A stretch of 51,083 bases of DNA, from NCBI GenBank assembly GCA_947486475.1, contig CANKTR010000007.1, positions 1 through 51,083 of the forward strand, written 5' to 3'. Positions 18,802-27,486 of the stretch are shown here, piece by piece. The translations under genes were made by a program, and so were the position numbers. Origin of the DNA: Microbacteriaceae bacterium. Its GTDB lineage: Bacteria; Actinomycetota; Actinomycetes; Actinomycetales; Microbacteriaceae. The notes beneath the pieces are model-generated. The model was given only the letters and a program-made list of their open reading frames with translations. It did no database searches and was not told the DNA's origin. Each line of letters begins with the position of its first letter. Position 1 is the stretch's first letter.

Positions 18802-19898
18802 TATCGACTCGCCCACTCGAGATAGAAGAGTCCAACCCCCACCGCGCCGCCCAGCCCGCCAATCAGCCAGAACCGCACGACCACAGTGATTTCCGCCCAC
18901 CCTTTCAATTCAAAGTGGTGGTGGAGCGGGCTCATCAGGAAGATCCGTTTGCCTTTTGTCGCCTTGAAGTACGCGCGCTGGACAATCACCGACCCCGCCA
19001 CGATGACGAAAATCGAACCGATGAGGACGATGAGCAATTCGGTCCGCGTGAGAATTGCCAATGCGGCAATCGCACCCCCGAGACCGAGTGAACCGGTGTC
19101 CCCCATGAAAATTTGAGCGGGTGTTGTGTTCCACCAGAGGAAACCAATCGTGCTCGCCGCAATCGCCGCCGCAATCGCCACCAAATCCAGCGAATCTCGG
19201 ACGTCATAGCACTTGTAGGCGACCTCCGGGTCAAGCCCGGGGGCAAAACACGACTGGTTGAACTGCCAGAAGCCGATGATGACATACGCGGCGATTGCGA
19301 GAATTGCGCTCCCCGACGCGAGCCCGTCCAAACCGTCGGCGACGTTGACCCCGTTTGCGGTCGAAATCACGATGAGGTTCGTCCACAGAACGAACAGACC
19401 GATACCAACGAAGCCGCCGATCAGCGCGAAATCCAACCAAGGAATGTCCCGAACCCCGCTAATCGCCATCGAGGCGGGCGTTAGTCCGTTCTCGTCGGGA
19501 AAACTCAGCGCGAGAATCGCGAACACGGTTGCCACGAGTGCTTGGCCCGCTACTTTGGCCCATCCCCCCAACCCCAGGCTGCGCTGATTACGTGTCTTGG
19601 TGAAGTCATCGATGAAACCGACAATCCCCATCCCCGTCATCATCACAATGACGAGCAATGCGCTGATGGAGGGAGTCTGTTGCTCGATGAGGTGCCCGAG
19701 AAAATAACCACAATTGGCTCCGAGAATGATGACAATTCCACCCATTGTGGGCGTACCCCGTTTGGTGTGATGGCTTTGCGGGCCGTCGTCACGAATGAAT
19801 TGACCCCATCCGATTGTGCGAAAGAGCCGGATGAACACGGGGGTCAAGAACAGGGTGAATGCCAGGGCAAACCCCGCGCCAAAGAGAACGGATCTCAT
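18801..19898 (-). CDS. mraY: Phospho-MurNAc-pentapeptide transferase MraY
   Basis: Membrane enzyme that transfers phospho-MurNAc-peptide to undecaprenyl phosphate, forming lipid I. The 365 residues contain about ten membrane spans. Signatures are [37 protein letters not shown] (catalytic Asp pair), [23 protein letters not shown] and [20 protein letters not shown], with the HHHFE motif at the C-terminus. GGAGGA lies 6 bases before ATG 19898, and that start overlaps the murF-remnant stop (ATGA). Confidence 0.97.
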   Translation of the reverse strand: MRSVLFGAGFALAFTLFLTPVFIRLFRTIGWGQFIRDDGPQSHHTKRGTPTMGGIVIILGANCGYFLGHLIEQQTPSISALLVIVMMTGMGIVGFIDDFTKTRNQRSLGLGGWAKVAGQALVATVFAILALSFPDENGLTPASMAISGVRDIPWLDFALIGGFVGIGLFVLWTNLIVISTANGVNVADGLDGLASGSAILAIAAYVIIGFWQFNQSCFAPGLDPEVAYKCYDVRDSLDLVAIAAAIAASTIGFLWWNTTPAQIFMGDTGSLGLGGAIAALAILTRTELLIVLIGSIFVIVAGSVIVQRAYFKATKGKRIFLMSPLHHHFELKGWAEITVVVRFWLIGGLGGAVGVGLFYLEWASR

Positions 19899-20320
19899 GA
19901 CCGTTCCTCCTTCAGTCGCGTTACCAGGTCACCCATGTCCACATCGACGCCGCCGGTGATCAGAATTGCCACCCGCGGGCCACGCAGAGCCTCCAGTTCA
20001 TCGTAGGCATGCTCGACACCAAAAACCGGTATTGACTCCCCGCCCCACGAACCCTCTTGCTCGGCGGTCTGATGCATCCGACGGGCGTTCTCGCCGACCA
20101 CAATCAAGTGGTGCACGTTGAGGCGCACGCTCATGATCCCCAGAGTGTCCAGCTGATCGGCCACGTCGGTCCCCTCAACGAGGCCCGCAACGTGCACCGT
20201 GTCATAGCCGGTGATTCGAATCTCGGCCAGTTGTCGTTGAGCCTCACGCACCCCGTCAAATGTGGTTTCGGTGTGGGCATCGAGCACGAGTGTTCCATCC
20301 GAGAGCTCGAACGAATTCAC
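19895..20320 (-). CDS. Stand-alone MurF C-terminal domain (truncated murF)
   Basis: This 141-residue frame occupies the murF position between murE and mraY. GTG 20320 overlaps the murE stop (GTGA) and its own stop overlaps mraY (ATGA). It aligns by eye with the C-terminal ligase domain of actinobacterial Mur[14 protein letters not shown] and [12 protein letters not shown] have close counterparts in M. tuberculosis MurF as I recall it. The MurF segment I recall as IDDAYNANPDSMRAAL is replaced here by [15 protein letters not shown]. The N-terminal UDP-MurNAc-tripeptide domain and the ATP-binding domain are absent, so it cannot be a ligase alone. It could be a decaying remnant kept by coupling, or a repurposed domain. 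Confidence 0.8.
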   Translation of the reverse strand: MNSFELSDGTLVLDAHTETTFDGVREAQRQLAEIRITGYDTVHVAGLVEGTDVADQLDTLGIMSVRLNVHHLIVVGENARRMHQTAEQEGSWGGESIPVFGVEHAYDELEALRGPRVAILITGGVDVDMGDLVTRLKEERS

Positions 20321-21864
20321 GCCGACCACCCGGCATCCAGAAGGGCCGCCCGCGCGAGGTCCCGCGCTGAATAGACCGTCCGTTCGCCTCGAATGTCGCG
20401 GTAGTTCTGATGCCCGGGTCCCGCCCACAAGATTGAGTCCCCCTCCCCGGCGAGTGACACCGCCAAACGAATCGCCTCTTCGGGCGGTGACGCCTCGAAA
20501 ATCTCTGGCCCGTCGGCGACGGATCGAGCGCCCACCAGGAGTTCCGTTCGAATCGACGACGGGTCCTCGAATCGAGGATGGTGGTCGGTGATGATAAGTA
20601 CGTCACAACCTTCGGCCGCAACCCTGCCCATGTCGAATCTCTTGGTCGCGTCACGGTCGCCGTCCGCTCCAAACACCATGATGGTTTTTCCCGTCGTGAA
20701 GCGACGCACTGCCGTCAAGGTGTGTTCGAACGCGTCGGGCGAGTGGCCAAAGTCGACATAGACGTTCGGGCCCGAATCGCCCGACACTTTCTCGGTTCGT
20801 CCCGGTAAGTAGGCGCGAATTCCGCCGTCTCTTTCCAGTGCCCCCGCAATCGCGTCGGGGTCGTAGCCCGCCTCGATGAGCATCACCAGCGCCAACGCCG
20901 CGTTCGCGGCCATGTGTTGCCCGATGACGGGTTCGCGTGTGGAGATTGTGGTGCCGTCCGCCGAACGAAGCGTGAAGGCGGTGTAATCCGCGTTCTCCTC
21001 CGTGATGTCGACCTGCCAGTAGGCGGACTCGTCTCCTTGTGACGAAATCGTCGTGACCGGGATGTGCGATTCCGCCACGATTCGGTGCCCCCACGTTGAA
21101 TCGAGCGACACGACACCGCGCCGCGCGACGTCGGGGTGAAACAACGCCAACTTGGCGCGGAAGTATTCCTCCATGTCTCGATAATCGTCGAGGTGGTCGT
21201 GGGACAAATTCGTGAACCCTGCCACATCGAAACGGATGCCCGCCACGCGATTGTGGGTGAGCGCCTGTGCGGAAACTTCGATGACAACGGCACGAACCAT
21301 CACTTCTTTCATTCGCGCAATAAGTGCGTGCAATTCACTCGCCTCGGGCGTGGTGAGACGGGAGACCACCGTGTGGTCGCCAATATGTCTCTCCGCCGTC
21401 GTCGACAATCCCGCCACGATACCCAGTTGGCGCACGATCGCCTCGAGCAGGTAGGCGGTCGAGGTTTTCCCGTTGGTCCCAGTAATCCCAAAGTACAGTG
21501 GCGCGTCGTCGTCCGTTCGATAAACCCACCGCGCGATTTCACCGAGGGCGTCGCGGGGGGAATCGACAATTATCAACGGCAGCCCCGCACCGACGGCGAT
21601 TGCTTCGCCGTCCGTATCGGTGAGCACCGCAACCGCTCCGCTATCGCGAGCCTCCGCGACGAATTCGGCGCCGTGTCGGTTCGCCCCTCGGAGCGCAACA
21701 AACAGGTCGCCAGGTTGAACCTCGCGGGTCATGACAGTTATCCCCGAGATCTCCACGCCCCGAAGCTCGCCGAGATGACGAAGGCCCAGATCGCTCACGA
21801 GCAATTCTGCGGATCGAGGGCTCGGGTGTTCCGGTCGGATAACGGGGGGAATGTTTCCGGTCAC
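20317..21864 (-). CDS. murE: MurE-type UDP-MurNAc-tripeptide ligase
   Basis: Adds the third, diamino residue to UDP-MurNAc-L-Ala-D-Glu. GTG 21864 follows GAAGGA by 9 bases and gives 515 residues; the open frame upstream is within ftsI. Motifs: GDLFVALRGANRHGAEF, P-loop GITGTNGKTSTAYLLEAI, TTPEASELHALI, and FTNLSHDHLDDYRDMEEYF with the carbamylated-Lys region (FRAKLALF). The C-terminal specificity motif reads DHHPR (20572-20586) rather than the DNPR of meso-diaminopimelate enzymes, so the substrate may be another diamino acid such as ornithine, lysine or diaminobutyrate. Confidence 0.94.
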   Translation of the reverse strand: MTGNIPPVIRPEHPSPRSAELLVSDLGLRHLGELRGVEISGITVMTREVQPGDLFVALRGANRHGAEFVAEARDSGAVAVLTDTDGEAIAVGAGLPLIIVDSPRDALGEIARWVYRTDDDAPLYFGITGTNGKTSTAYLLEAIVRQLGIVAGLSTTAERHIGDHTVVSRLTTPEASELHALIARMKEVMVRAVVIEVSAQALTHNRVAGIRFDVAGFTNLSHDHLDDYRDMEEYFRAKLALFHPDVARRGVVSLDSTWGHRIVAESHIPVTTISSQGDESAYWQVDITEENADYTAFTLRSADGTTISTREPVIGQHMAANAALALVMLIEAGYDPDAIAGALERDGGIRAYLPGRTEKVSGDSGPNVYVDFGHSPDAFEHTLTAVRRFTTGKTIMVFGADGDRDATKRFDMGRVAAEGCDVLIITDHHPRFEDPSSIRTELLVGARSVADGPEIFEASPPEEAIRLAVSLAGEGDSILWAGPGHQNYRDIRGERTVYSARDLARAALLDAGWSA

Positions 21865-21877
21865 GCTGTTACGTCCT

Positions 21878-23620
21878 TCACCAGTCAATTGGCAGATTTT
21901 CGGCTCTACCGCTGGACGGCGGAACTCGGTAGTACTTGAGCGCCTGCCCCATGAGTTTAGCGAACGTGCTTGCCGCGTCCTGCGATGACCGCGACGTCTG
22001 CGGAAGTCCAAAAGTCACCACGACCGCAAACTTGGGGTTTTCCGCGGGCGCGATACCCGCCACCGAAATGATGCGATCATCCGAATAGACGCCATTGCGC
22101 GCAACCTCGGCTGTCCCGGACTTGACCGCAATCCGATAACCCGGAACCTTTGCGAGCACTTTCAGACTGCCTCGCGTGGCGACCGTTTCCAACATGGACA
22201 TCGTCTGATCCGCCGCCGATTCGGAAATCACCTGAATGCCGTCAGCAAGGGGAAGATCGGTCAACGTACCATCATCAGCCTCGCAGCCAGCCACCAGTGT
22301 GAGCGGCATTCGAACACCCCCGTTACCCAGCGTCTGGTAGAGGCTTGCAATCTGAGCGCTTGTCGCAGTGACCCCCTGACCGAAAATCTGGGTGTATTGC
22401 GTGATGAAGTCGACCACGTCGGGCTTGGCGACATACCCGGAGTCCTCCCCCAAAAATTTGACGGCGGTGGGTGACCCCATGCCGAAGGATGTCAACATGT
22501 CATAGCGATCCTGCTTGGTCATATCGGCAGCGATGACATTCATGCCGATATTCGACGAAAAAGTCAAAATCCCGGTGGTGGTCAACTGGATTGTTCCGTG
22601 CGGAAAATGGTCCGAGATGAATTGACCATTCCCAACCCGAAACCGAGAGGGCACCAGAAAATTGTCCTTCGGCGTGATCAACCCACGGTCAATCATGGAG
22701 GCCAGAATGATGGGTTTGAAGATCGAACCCGGCTCATAGGGCACGGAGAATAGCCGCGCGCCCATGTCGTCGACTTTGGAGCCGTTCACGTTATTCGGGT
22801 CGACACTCGGCCAATCCGCCGCGGCCAAGATATGTCCGTCGCTGATCCGCACCACCATGGCGGTGGCCCACGCGGCATCGAGCTCGGTTCCGCGTGCGTC
22901 GATGAGTTTTTGGGCAAACCATTGCAGGTCGGAATCAATCGTCAGGTGAATTTTTCCACCGTCGACCGGCTCGACGGCGTTGACGGTGGAACCGGGGATC
23001 CGGATTCCGTCTGACCCGCGCGCGAAGGTCATCGTGCCGTTGGTCGCCTCCAAGCAGGTGTTTTGGTAGTACTCCACGCCTGTCAACGGCCCGTCTGTTC
23101 CCATAAATCCGACGAGATTTCCCGCCACCGCACCACGAGGATAGGTGCGGCTCGGTCGAAGGTCGTAATAGACCCAGGGAATCGACAGCGCCTGCACGTC
23201 GCGTAGTTGCGCGATGGTGACACTCTTCACGAGGTAGGCGAAGTTCGCTGTCGGGTCTTCCGCGAGGGAATCGCGCATGTCGTCGACACGACCTCCCGTC
23301 ACCGCGGCGATTTCCGTCAACGCTTGATCCACCGAAACAGTCGCTCCATCGCGGAGAAACTCGTTGGCGTGTTGCGGAGAGGCGGTGATGTCGTAGCGTT
23401 CGACGCTCTCGGCGAGCACGACTCCGTTGGCATCGACAATGGACCCGCGAATCCCCAACTGCTCGCGCGTCAGACTCCGACGATCCTCGGCCTCGGCGTT
23501 AAGGCGGCCCGCGTCCAACACCTGAATAAAGACAAGCCGTCCGATAAACAGGGCCGCGACAGCAAATACTGCAAGGAGAATGATCCCGACGCGACGCGAA
23601 AAATCCAAGGACCGATCCAT
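21878..23620 (-). CDS. ftsI: Septal penicillin-binding protein 2B/FtsI
   Basis: Class B PBP, the septal transpeptidase. It has a short cytoplasmic tail, one membrane span (VGIILLAVFAVAALFIGRLVFI, residues 11-32), a pedestal domain with RGSIVDANGVVLAES, and the transpeptidase domain with the three active-site motifs: SIFK within YEPGSIFKPIIL, SSN within LTFSSNIGMN, and KSGT within AVKSGTAEVA. Length 580 residues is typical. GGAGGA lies 9 bases before ATG 23620. murE follows after 13 bases. Confidence 0.96.
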   Translation of the reverse strand: MDRSLDFSRRVGIILLAVFAVAALFIGRLVFIQVLDAGRLNAEAEDRRSLTREQLGIRGSIVDANGVVLAESVERYDITASPQHANEFLRDGATVSVDQALTEIAAVTGGRVDDMRDSLAEDPTANFAYLVKSVTIAQLRDVQALSIPWVYYDLRPSRTYPRGAVAGNLVGFMGTDGPLTGVEYYQNTCLEATNGTMTFARGSDGIRIPGSTVNAVEPVDGGKIHLTIDSDLQWFAQKLIDARGTELDAAWATAMVVRISDGHILAAADWPSVDPNNVNGSKVDDMGARLFSVPYEPGSIFKPIILASMIDRGLITPKDNFLVPSRFRVGNGQFISDHFPHGTIQLTTTGILTFSSNIGMNVIAADMTKQDRYDMLTSFGMGSPTAVKFLGEDSGYVAKPDVVDFITQYTQIFGQGVTATSAQIASLYQTLGNGGVRMPLTLVAGCEADDGTLTDLPLADGIQVISESAADQTMSMLETVATRGSLKVLAKVPGYRIAVKSGTAEVARNGVYSDDRIISVAGIAPAENPKFAVVVTFGLPQTSRSSQDAASTFAKLMGQALKYYRVPPSSGRAENLPIDW

Positions 23621-23647
23621 CCGTGCGATTCCTCCCCCAGTTCGTCC

Positions 23648-24268
23648 CTAGTGTGTGTTCGGAGCGGGAATTGCGGACAATCCGGAACCCGCGCCCACCA
23701 CAGACTGCTGTCCAGATTCTGCCCCACGCGGCGGAACTGTCTCGGTTGCCACGCCCTGCTCAAACTGGACGGGCAACAGTGTCGACAACAGCACATTCGC
23801 AATGCTCGTGCGGTCGTTGACCCCGGACAGTCCAACCTGTGGGTTGCCCCACATTTTCCCGTCGCTGATGCGCAGGTAGGCGGGGTTGGAATTCGAAATC
23901 ATTCCGAGCTGCGTGGCGACCGCAGACAGGTTCTGCGGGGAATTCAGAACGTTGAGTTGCTCTTCCAAAAACTGTGCGTCCCGAGACAGGTTTTGGCTGA
24001 GCTGGGCTTTCTCGGCAATCGCGTAAGCATTAGCGTCGGTCGCGACCGAAATGAGCAACCGTCCGACGAAAATCAGAACGAAGGCAATGATGATGATTGT
24101 GATGTTCCGGCCGGTAACCAGGGCGCGAACACGGCCCGATTGCGGAGCAACCGCCTGCGGTCGAACGGGCGGAACCGGGTAAAGATGAGTGATCGGTCGC
24201 GGTGGACTCTGCAGAGGTCGTTGAACGCCCGCGGTTCGCGTGGGCATGGGATAGGTAGCGGTACTCAT
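23648..24268 (-). CDS. FtsL-like septum protein
   Basis: Bitopic protein in the ftsL position between rsmH and ftsI. It has a Pro-rich cytoplasmic region (residues 1-50), one membrane span (NITIIIIAFVLIFVGRLLISVA), and an extracellular leucine-rich coiled segment (AEKAQLSQNLSRDAQFLEEQLNVLNSPQNLSAVATQLGM), the FtsL pattern. The C-terminal 60 residues are low-complexity and longer than in E. coli FtsL. Sequence conservation in FtsL is low, so the call rests mainly on topology and position. Start ATG overlaps the rsmH stop (ATGA). Confidence 0.8.
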   Translation of the reverse strand: MSTATYPMPTRTAGVQRPLQSPPRPITHLYPVPPVRPQAVAPQSGRVRALVTGRNITIIIIAFVLIFVGRLLISVATDANAYAIAEKAQLSQNLSRDAQFLEEQLNVLNSPQNLSAVATQLGMISNSNPAYLRISDGKMWGNPQVGLSGVNDRTSIANVLLSTLLPVQFEQGVATETVPPRGAESGQQSVVGAGSGLSAIPAPNTH

Positions 24269-25218
24269 GCGGCAGTGTCCAATCGCTCAATTGCACGAAA
24301 CTTGACCGAGGCAGCCCGGGAGTTTCGCGCGACTTCCGCGGCGCTGGCTTTCCGCGCGCCGGAGAACACGAGGCGGTAGCCGGCCCGCAAAGACATCGGG
24401 ACGACGGGGAGTCCGTGAGGTGCGGCACTTGTGCTCGCAGCGGCAAAAGCGACTTTCACAATTCGATCTTCGAGAGAGTGGTACGACAACGCCACGAGCC
24501 GACCGCCTACCGCGAGTGCCGCAAGAGCGTTGTCGATTGCGGAGCGCAGAATGTCGAGTTCGCTGTTTACTTCGATTCGAAGTGCCTGGAACACGCGCTT
24601 CGCTGGGTGGCCGGAGTTTCGAAGCGCGTAGGGGGTGGCGTCGTTGAGCACGTCCACCAATCGAGCAGAACGGGTGATCGGCGTCTCGGCGCGCTCCTTA
24701 ACGATGGCGCGGGCGTAGCGGGGCGCCAGTTTTTCTTCCCCGTACTCGCGGAAGATTCGAATCAGATCGCCCTCGGCGTAGTCGCGGAGGATGTCGGCGG
24801 CTGTCGTTCCCGCAGACTGGTCCATTCGCATGTCTAGCGGCGCATCCACCGAATAGGCGAAACCGCGATCTGCTTCGTCGATTTGCATGGACGACACGCC
24901 CAGATCGAGCACAATTCCCTGTGCATCGCGACGGTTTGCCGTGGCGAGCGCATCCGCGATGCGGTCGTAGGTGGTGTGTACGCCGACGAAACGGTCTCCG
25001 AATTCGCGAAGACGTTCACGCGCTACCGTCAATGCACGAGGATCGCGATCGATGCCCACCACGGTCGCGTGGGGAAATCGCTTAAGGATCTCTGCCGTGT
25101 GCCCGCCGAGACCCAGAGTTCCATCGACCACCACAGCACCCTCTCCCCCGATTGCCGGAGCGAGCGCGTCGAGGCATTCGTCGAGCAGAACGGGAATGTG
25201 CAGAGGCTGTGTGTTCAT
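24265..25218 (-). CDS. rsmH: 16S rRNA (cytosine-1402-N4) methyltransferase
   Basis: SAM-dependent methyltransferase of 16S rRNA C1402, formerly MraW. Marks: HIPVLLDECLDAL at the N-terminus, VVDGTLGLGGHTAEIL (SAM-binding), ATVVGIDRDPRAL, GIVLDLGVSSMQIDEADRGFAYSVDAPLDMRMD split across the active site, and LSYHSLEDRIVK near the C-terminus. Length 317 residues. It lies 93 bases after mraZ, as usual. Confidence 0.97.
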   Translation of the reverse strand: MNTQPLHIPVLLDECLDALAPAIGGEGAVVVDGTLGLGGHTAEILKRFPHATVVGIDRDPRALTVARERLREFGDRFVGVHTTYDRIADALATANRRDAQGIVLDLGVSSMQIDEADRGFAYSVDAPLDMRMDQSAGTTAADILRDYAEGDLIRIFREYGEEKLAPRYARAIVKERAETPITRSARLVDVLNDATPYALRNSGHPAKRVFQALRIEVNSELDILRSAIDNALAALAVGGRLVALSYHSLEDRIVKVAFAAASTSAAPHGLPVVPMSLRAGYRLVFSGARKASAAEVARNSRAASVKFRAIERLDTAA

Positions 25219-25311
25219 GGCGTTGTCCGAGGGGTGTGGTGACCCGATTCCCTTCCGCTTCCTGCCGTGGGGAAGTACGTCAGGGGGCGGCGGGGAGTCG
25301 CATCACCACGG

Positions 25312-25743
25312 TTAGAAAAGTCCCGGAATCACCTCTTCCTCGGTGTCGCTGTAGGCCTGTTCCTTTTCCGCGTAATAGGTCGCCCAGGCGTCGGCCGCCC
25401 AAATTTCGGCACGGCTGCCGACCCCGATAACCACGAGGTCTCGACCGAGGCCCGCGTAATCCCGCAACTGGCCCGGAATCATGACGCGGTTTTGTTTGTC
25501 GGGAACGTCATCGCTCCCGCCGGACAACAACAGTCGGGAATAGTCACGGGCGACTTTGCTAGAGATCGGCGCGGACGAGGCGGATTCCAGAAGCCCCTGG
25601 AACGTGACTCGGGGGAACACGTAGATGCATCGCTCTTGACCGCGGGTCATCACGATCCCGCCGGCGAATTCTTCACGGAACTTCGCGGGCAGGAAGACGC
25701 GACCTTTGTCATCGAGTTTGGGTTCGTACGTCCCGAGCAACAT
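25312..25743 (-). CDS. mraZ: Transcriptional regulator MraZ
   Basis: First gene of the dcw cluster. MraZ is an AbrB-fold regulator that binds tandem repeats in its own promoter. The N-terminal half reads [24 protein letters not shown] and the second repeat [24 protein letters not shown]; both carry the DxKGR/DKQNR-type motif. Length 143 residues. GGGAGG lies 5 bases before ATG 25743. Four operator repeats stand 33 bases upstream. Confidence 0.97.
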   Translation of the reverse strand: MLLGTYEPKLDDKGRVFLPAKFREEFAGGIVMTRGQERCIYVFPRVTFQGLLESASSAPISSKVARDYSRLLLSGGSDDVPDKQNRVMIPGQLRDYAGLGRDLVVIGVGSRAEIWAADAWATYYAEKEQAYSDTEEEVIPGLF

Positions 25744-25775
25744 GGCGGCCTCCCTTCGGTGCGTTCGTGGCTATT

Positions 25776-25815
25776 GCTCCACTTTACTCCATTTCACACC
25801 ATTCTGCTCCATTTT
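25776..25815 (-). promoter_or_regulatory. Four tandem 10-bp MraZ-type operator repeats
   Basis: Read on the minus strand, four direct repeats follow without gaps: AAAATGGAGC, AGAATGGTGT, GAAATGGAGT, AAAGTGGAGC. The shared core is ATGG(A/T)G or GTGGAG with exact 10-base spacing, one helical turn. Tandem G-rich repeats of this sort are the known MraZ binding site in other bacteria. They lie just upstream of the mraZ start, so autoregulation of the dcw cluster is likely. Confidence 0.8.
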
Positions 25816-25860
25816 GACACACAATTTTCCAATATTTTTTCCGCGCCGCAAATACGGGGC

Positions 25861-25888
25861 AAAAAAAACCCGGCCGAAGCCGGGTTTT
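25861..25888 (-). terminator. Intrinsic terminator after DUF3040 gene
   Basis: An 8-base GC-rich stem (AACCCGGC with GCCGGGTT, tetraloop CGAA on the plus strand) is followed on the minus strand by eight consecutive T. It ends transcription of the DUF3040 gene and separates it from the mraZ promoter. A shorter T-run on the other strand may give weak bidirectional activity. Confidence 0.9.
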
Positions 25889-25901
25889 GTGGAGAAGGCG
25901 C

Positions 25902-26240
25902 TTAGATTTCGCCGTCCATGCGTCGATCCCACCGATCGGCAATCTTGGATCGGGGCGATTTCGGACGAGGAGAGGACGGGGAACGAACGTCGCCCTTGCG
26001 ATTGAGGGTGAGCAGTGTTCCAACAACCATGACGCCAAACCCCGCCACACCCACAATGGGCAGCTGGGAAACGACACCGGCAATCAAGACACCGATGCCC
26101 GCGACCAAAACCAAAACGCCAACAGTGATGAGCGTGACGTTGGCGCGACGTGGCGCGACGCTCACAACATCCGCGGTGACCCCGGTGAGCTGGCGCTCCA
26201 TCTCGGCAAGCACGCGGCGTTCTTCTTCGGACAGTGCCAT
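25902..26240 (-). CDS. DUF3040 membrane protein
   Basis: Small membrane protein (112 residues) of the actinobacterial DUF3040 family, function unknown. The N-terminus MALSEEERRVLAEMERQL is the family signature. Two membrane spans follow (VTLITVGVLVLVAGIGVLIAG and LPIVGVAGFGVMVVGTLL), then a basic Pro/Ser-rich tail. AAAGGAG lies 5 bases before the ATG. Its position upstream of mraZ is conserved in actinobacteria; a terminator separates the two here. Confidence 0.92.
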   Translation of the reverse strand: MALSEEERRVLAEMERQLTGVTADVVSVAPRRANVTLITVGVLVLVAGIGVLIAGVVSQLPIVGVAGFGVMVVGTLLTLNRKGDVRSPSSPRPKSPRSKIADRWDRRMDGEI

Positions 26241-26293
26241 GTCAACTCCTTTGCTCTTTTCCAGTCTAAAGCGTGCTTCGCTAGTGTGGAACC

Positions 26294-27403
26294 GTGAGTG
26301 TCATAACACCTTTTACCGACCGAGTGGCCGAGTCTCTGCGCCAGACCGTTTCGCGAGCCCACAACGAGCTTCCGGTCATCGCTCTCGATGCCGACGCGCT
26401 GACCAACGTCGCCGAAACATTCCTGCAGAGCGGCAAGCGGTTTAGGGCACGATTGGCCTATTGGGGGTGGCGTGCCGCTGTCACACACGACGACTCGACG
26501 GTCGAACCCGACGAATCCCCCGACCTCGACCGTGTGGTGGCGCTGGCGACGGGGCTCGAATTGTTTCACGCCGCCGCCCTGGTGCACGACGACATCATCG
26601 ACAACAGCGACACGCGTCGAGGCGTCACCTCGGCTCATCGCCAATTCGAGCAACATCACCGCGACGGTAGATTCGCGGGGTCCGCCACCCACTACGGGAC
26701 CTCCAGCGCGGTTCTGCTGGGCGACCTGTTGCTCGCCTGGGCAGATGACCGATTCTTCGGAGCGACAATCGGAGTGACCCCCGATGTCGCATCGCGGTAT
26801 CGGGAGGAACTGCGGGTGATGCGTTCCGACGTCACCGCCGGACAGTTTCTCGACAATCACGACTCCGTTGCCTGGCACACCATCGCGAACACCGACGCCG
26901 TGGAACGCGCACAACGCGTCGTGATGTACAAATCGGCCAAGTACAGCGTGGAAGAGCCGATCGTCTTGGGTGCGCTGATCGGAGGTGCTGACGACACCCT
27001 CGTGACAAAGCTTCGACGATTCGCGCTTCCGCTCGGTTTCGCTTTTCAACTTCGCGACGACATGCTGGGCGTTTTTGGTGATGAAGCCACCACCGGTAAA
27101 CCCGCCGGTGATGATTTGCGCGAAGGAAAGCGGACGGTGATGCTTGCGTTTGCTCGCGAGAACGCCGACGCCGCGACTCTCGCCGTGTTCGACGAACTGA
27201 TCGGCGATCCGACGTTGGATTCCGACCAGATTGCCGTGCTGCGAGCGAAATTGCATTCGACGGGTGCCGTGGACAAGACGGAGGACCTCATCGCACTCTC
27301 GCGGGACGAGTCGCTCAACGCACTCACCGAACTTGGAGTTGCTGGGTCCGTCGAGCGCGAACTGCGTTCGCTCGTCGACGCCATCACGGTTCGCAACGTT
27401 TAG
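26294..27403 (+). CDS. Trans-isoprenyl diphosphate synthase
   Basis: Polyprenyl synthetase-family enzyme that condenses isopentenyl diphosphate units, probably giving geranylgeranyl or a longer diphosphate for quinone or carotenoid side chains. The first Asp-rich motif is DDIID in LVHDDIIDNSDTRRG, the second is DDML in FQLRDDMLGVFGD; SGKRFRARLAYW is the N-terminal substrate motif. Length 369 residues. GTG 26294 is preceded by TAGTGT (26282-26287) at 6 bases, so the transcript may be leaderless. Product chain length cannot be told. Confidence 0.92.
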   Translation: MSVITPFTDRVAESLRQTVSRAHNELPVIALDADALTNVAETFLQSGKRFRARLAYWGWRAAVTHDDSTVEPDESPDLDRVVALATGLELFHAAALVHDDIIDNSDTRRGVTSAHRQFEQHHRDGRFAGSATHYGTSSAVLLGDLLLAWADDRFFGATIGVTPDVASRYREELRVMRSDVTAGQFLDNHDSVAWHTIANTDAVERAQRVVMYKSAKYSVEEPIVLGALIGGADDTLVTKLRRFALPLGFAFQLRDDMLGVFGDEATTGKPAGDDLREGKRTVMLAFARENADAATLAVFDELIGDPTLDSDQIAVLRAKLHSTGAVDKTEDLIALSRDESLNALTELGVAGSVERELRSLVDAITVRNV

Positions 27404-27486
27404 CGGGCCGCCGGACACACCTTGCCCGCCTAAGCAGTTTTAGGCGCCCCCACCACGACAATAAAGGTGTCGGCAAAGGGGGTGGC

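Noticed and set aside
19895..20320. murF remnant as a frameshift or split gene
   Set aside because: The 423 bases between murE and mraY cannot hold the missing 1 kb in any frame, so this is a deletion and not a frameshift.
23207..24379. 390-codon frame on the plus strand
   Set aside because: Opposite ftsI, ftsL and rsmH; composition is that of an antisense shadow.
26162..27418. 418-codon frame on the minus strand
   Set aside because: It lies opposite the polyprenyl synthase, whose catalytic Asp motifs are intact; the minus-strand protein has no recognisable features.
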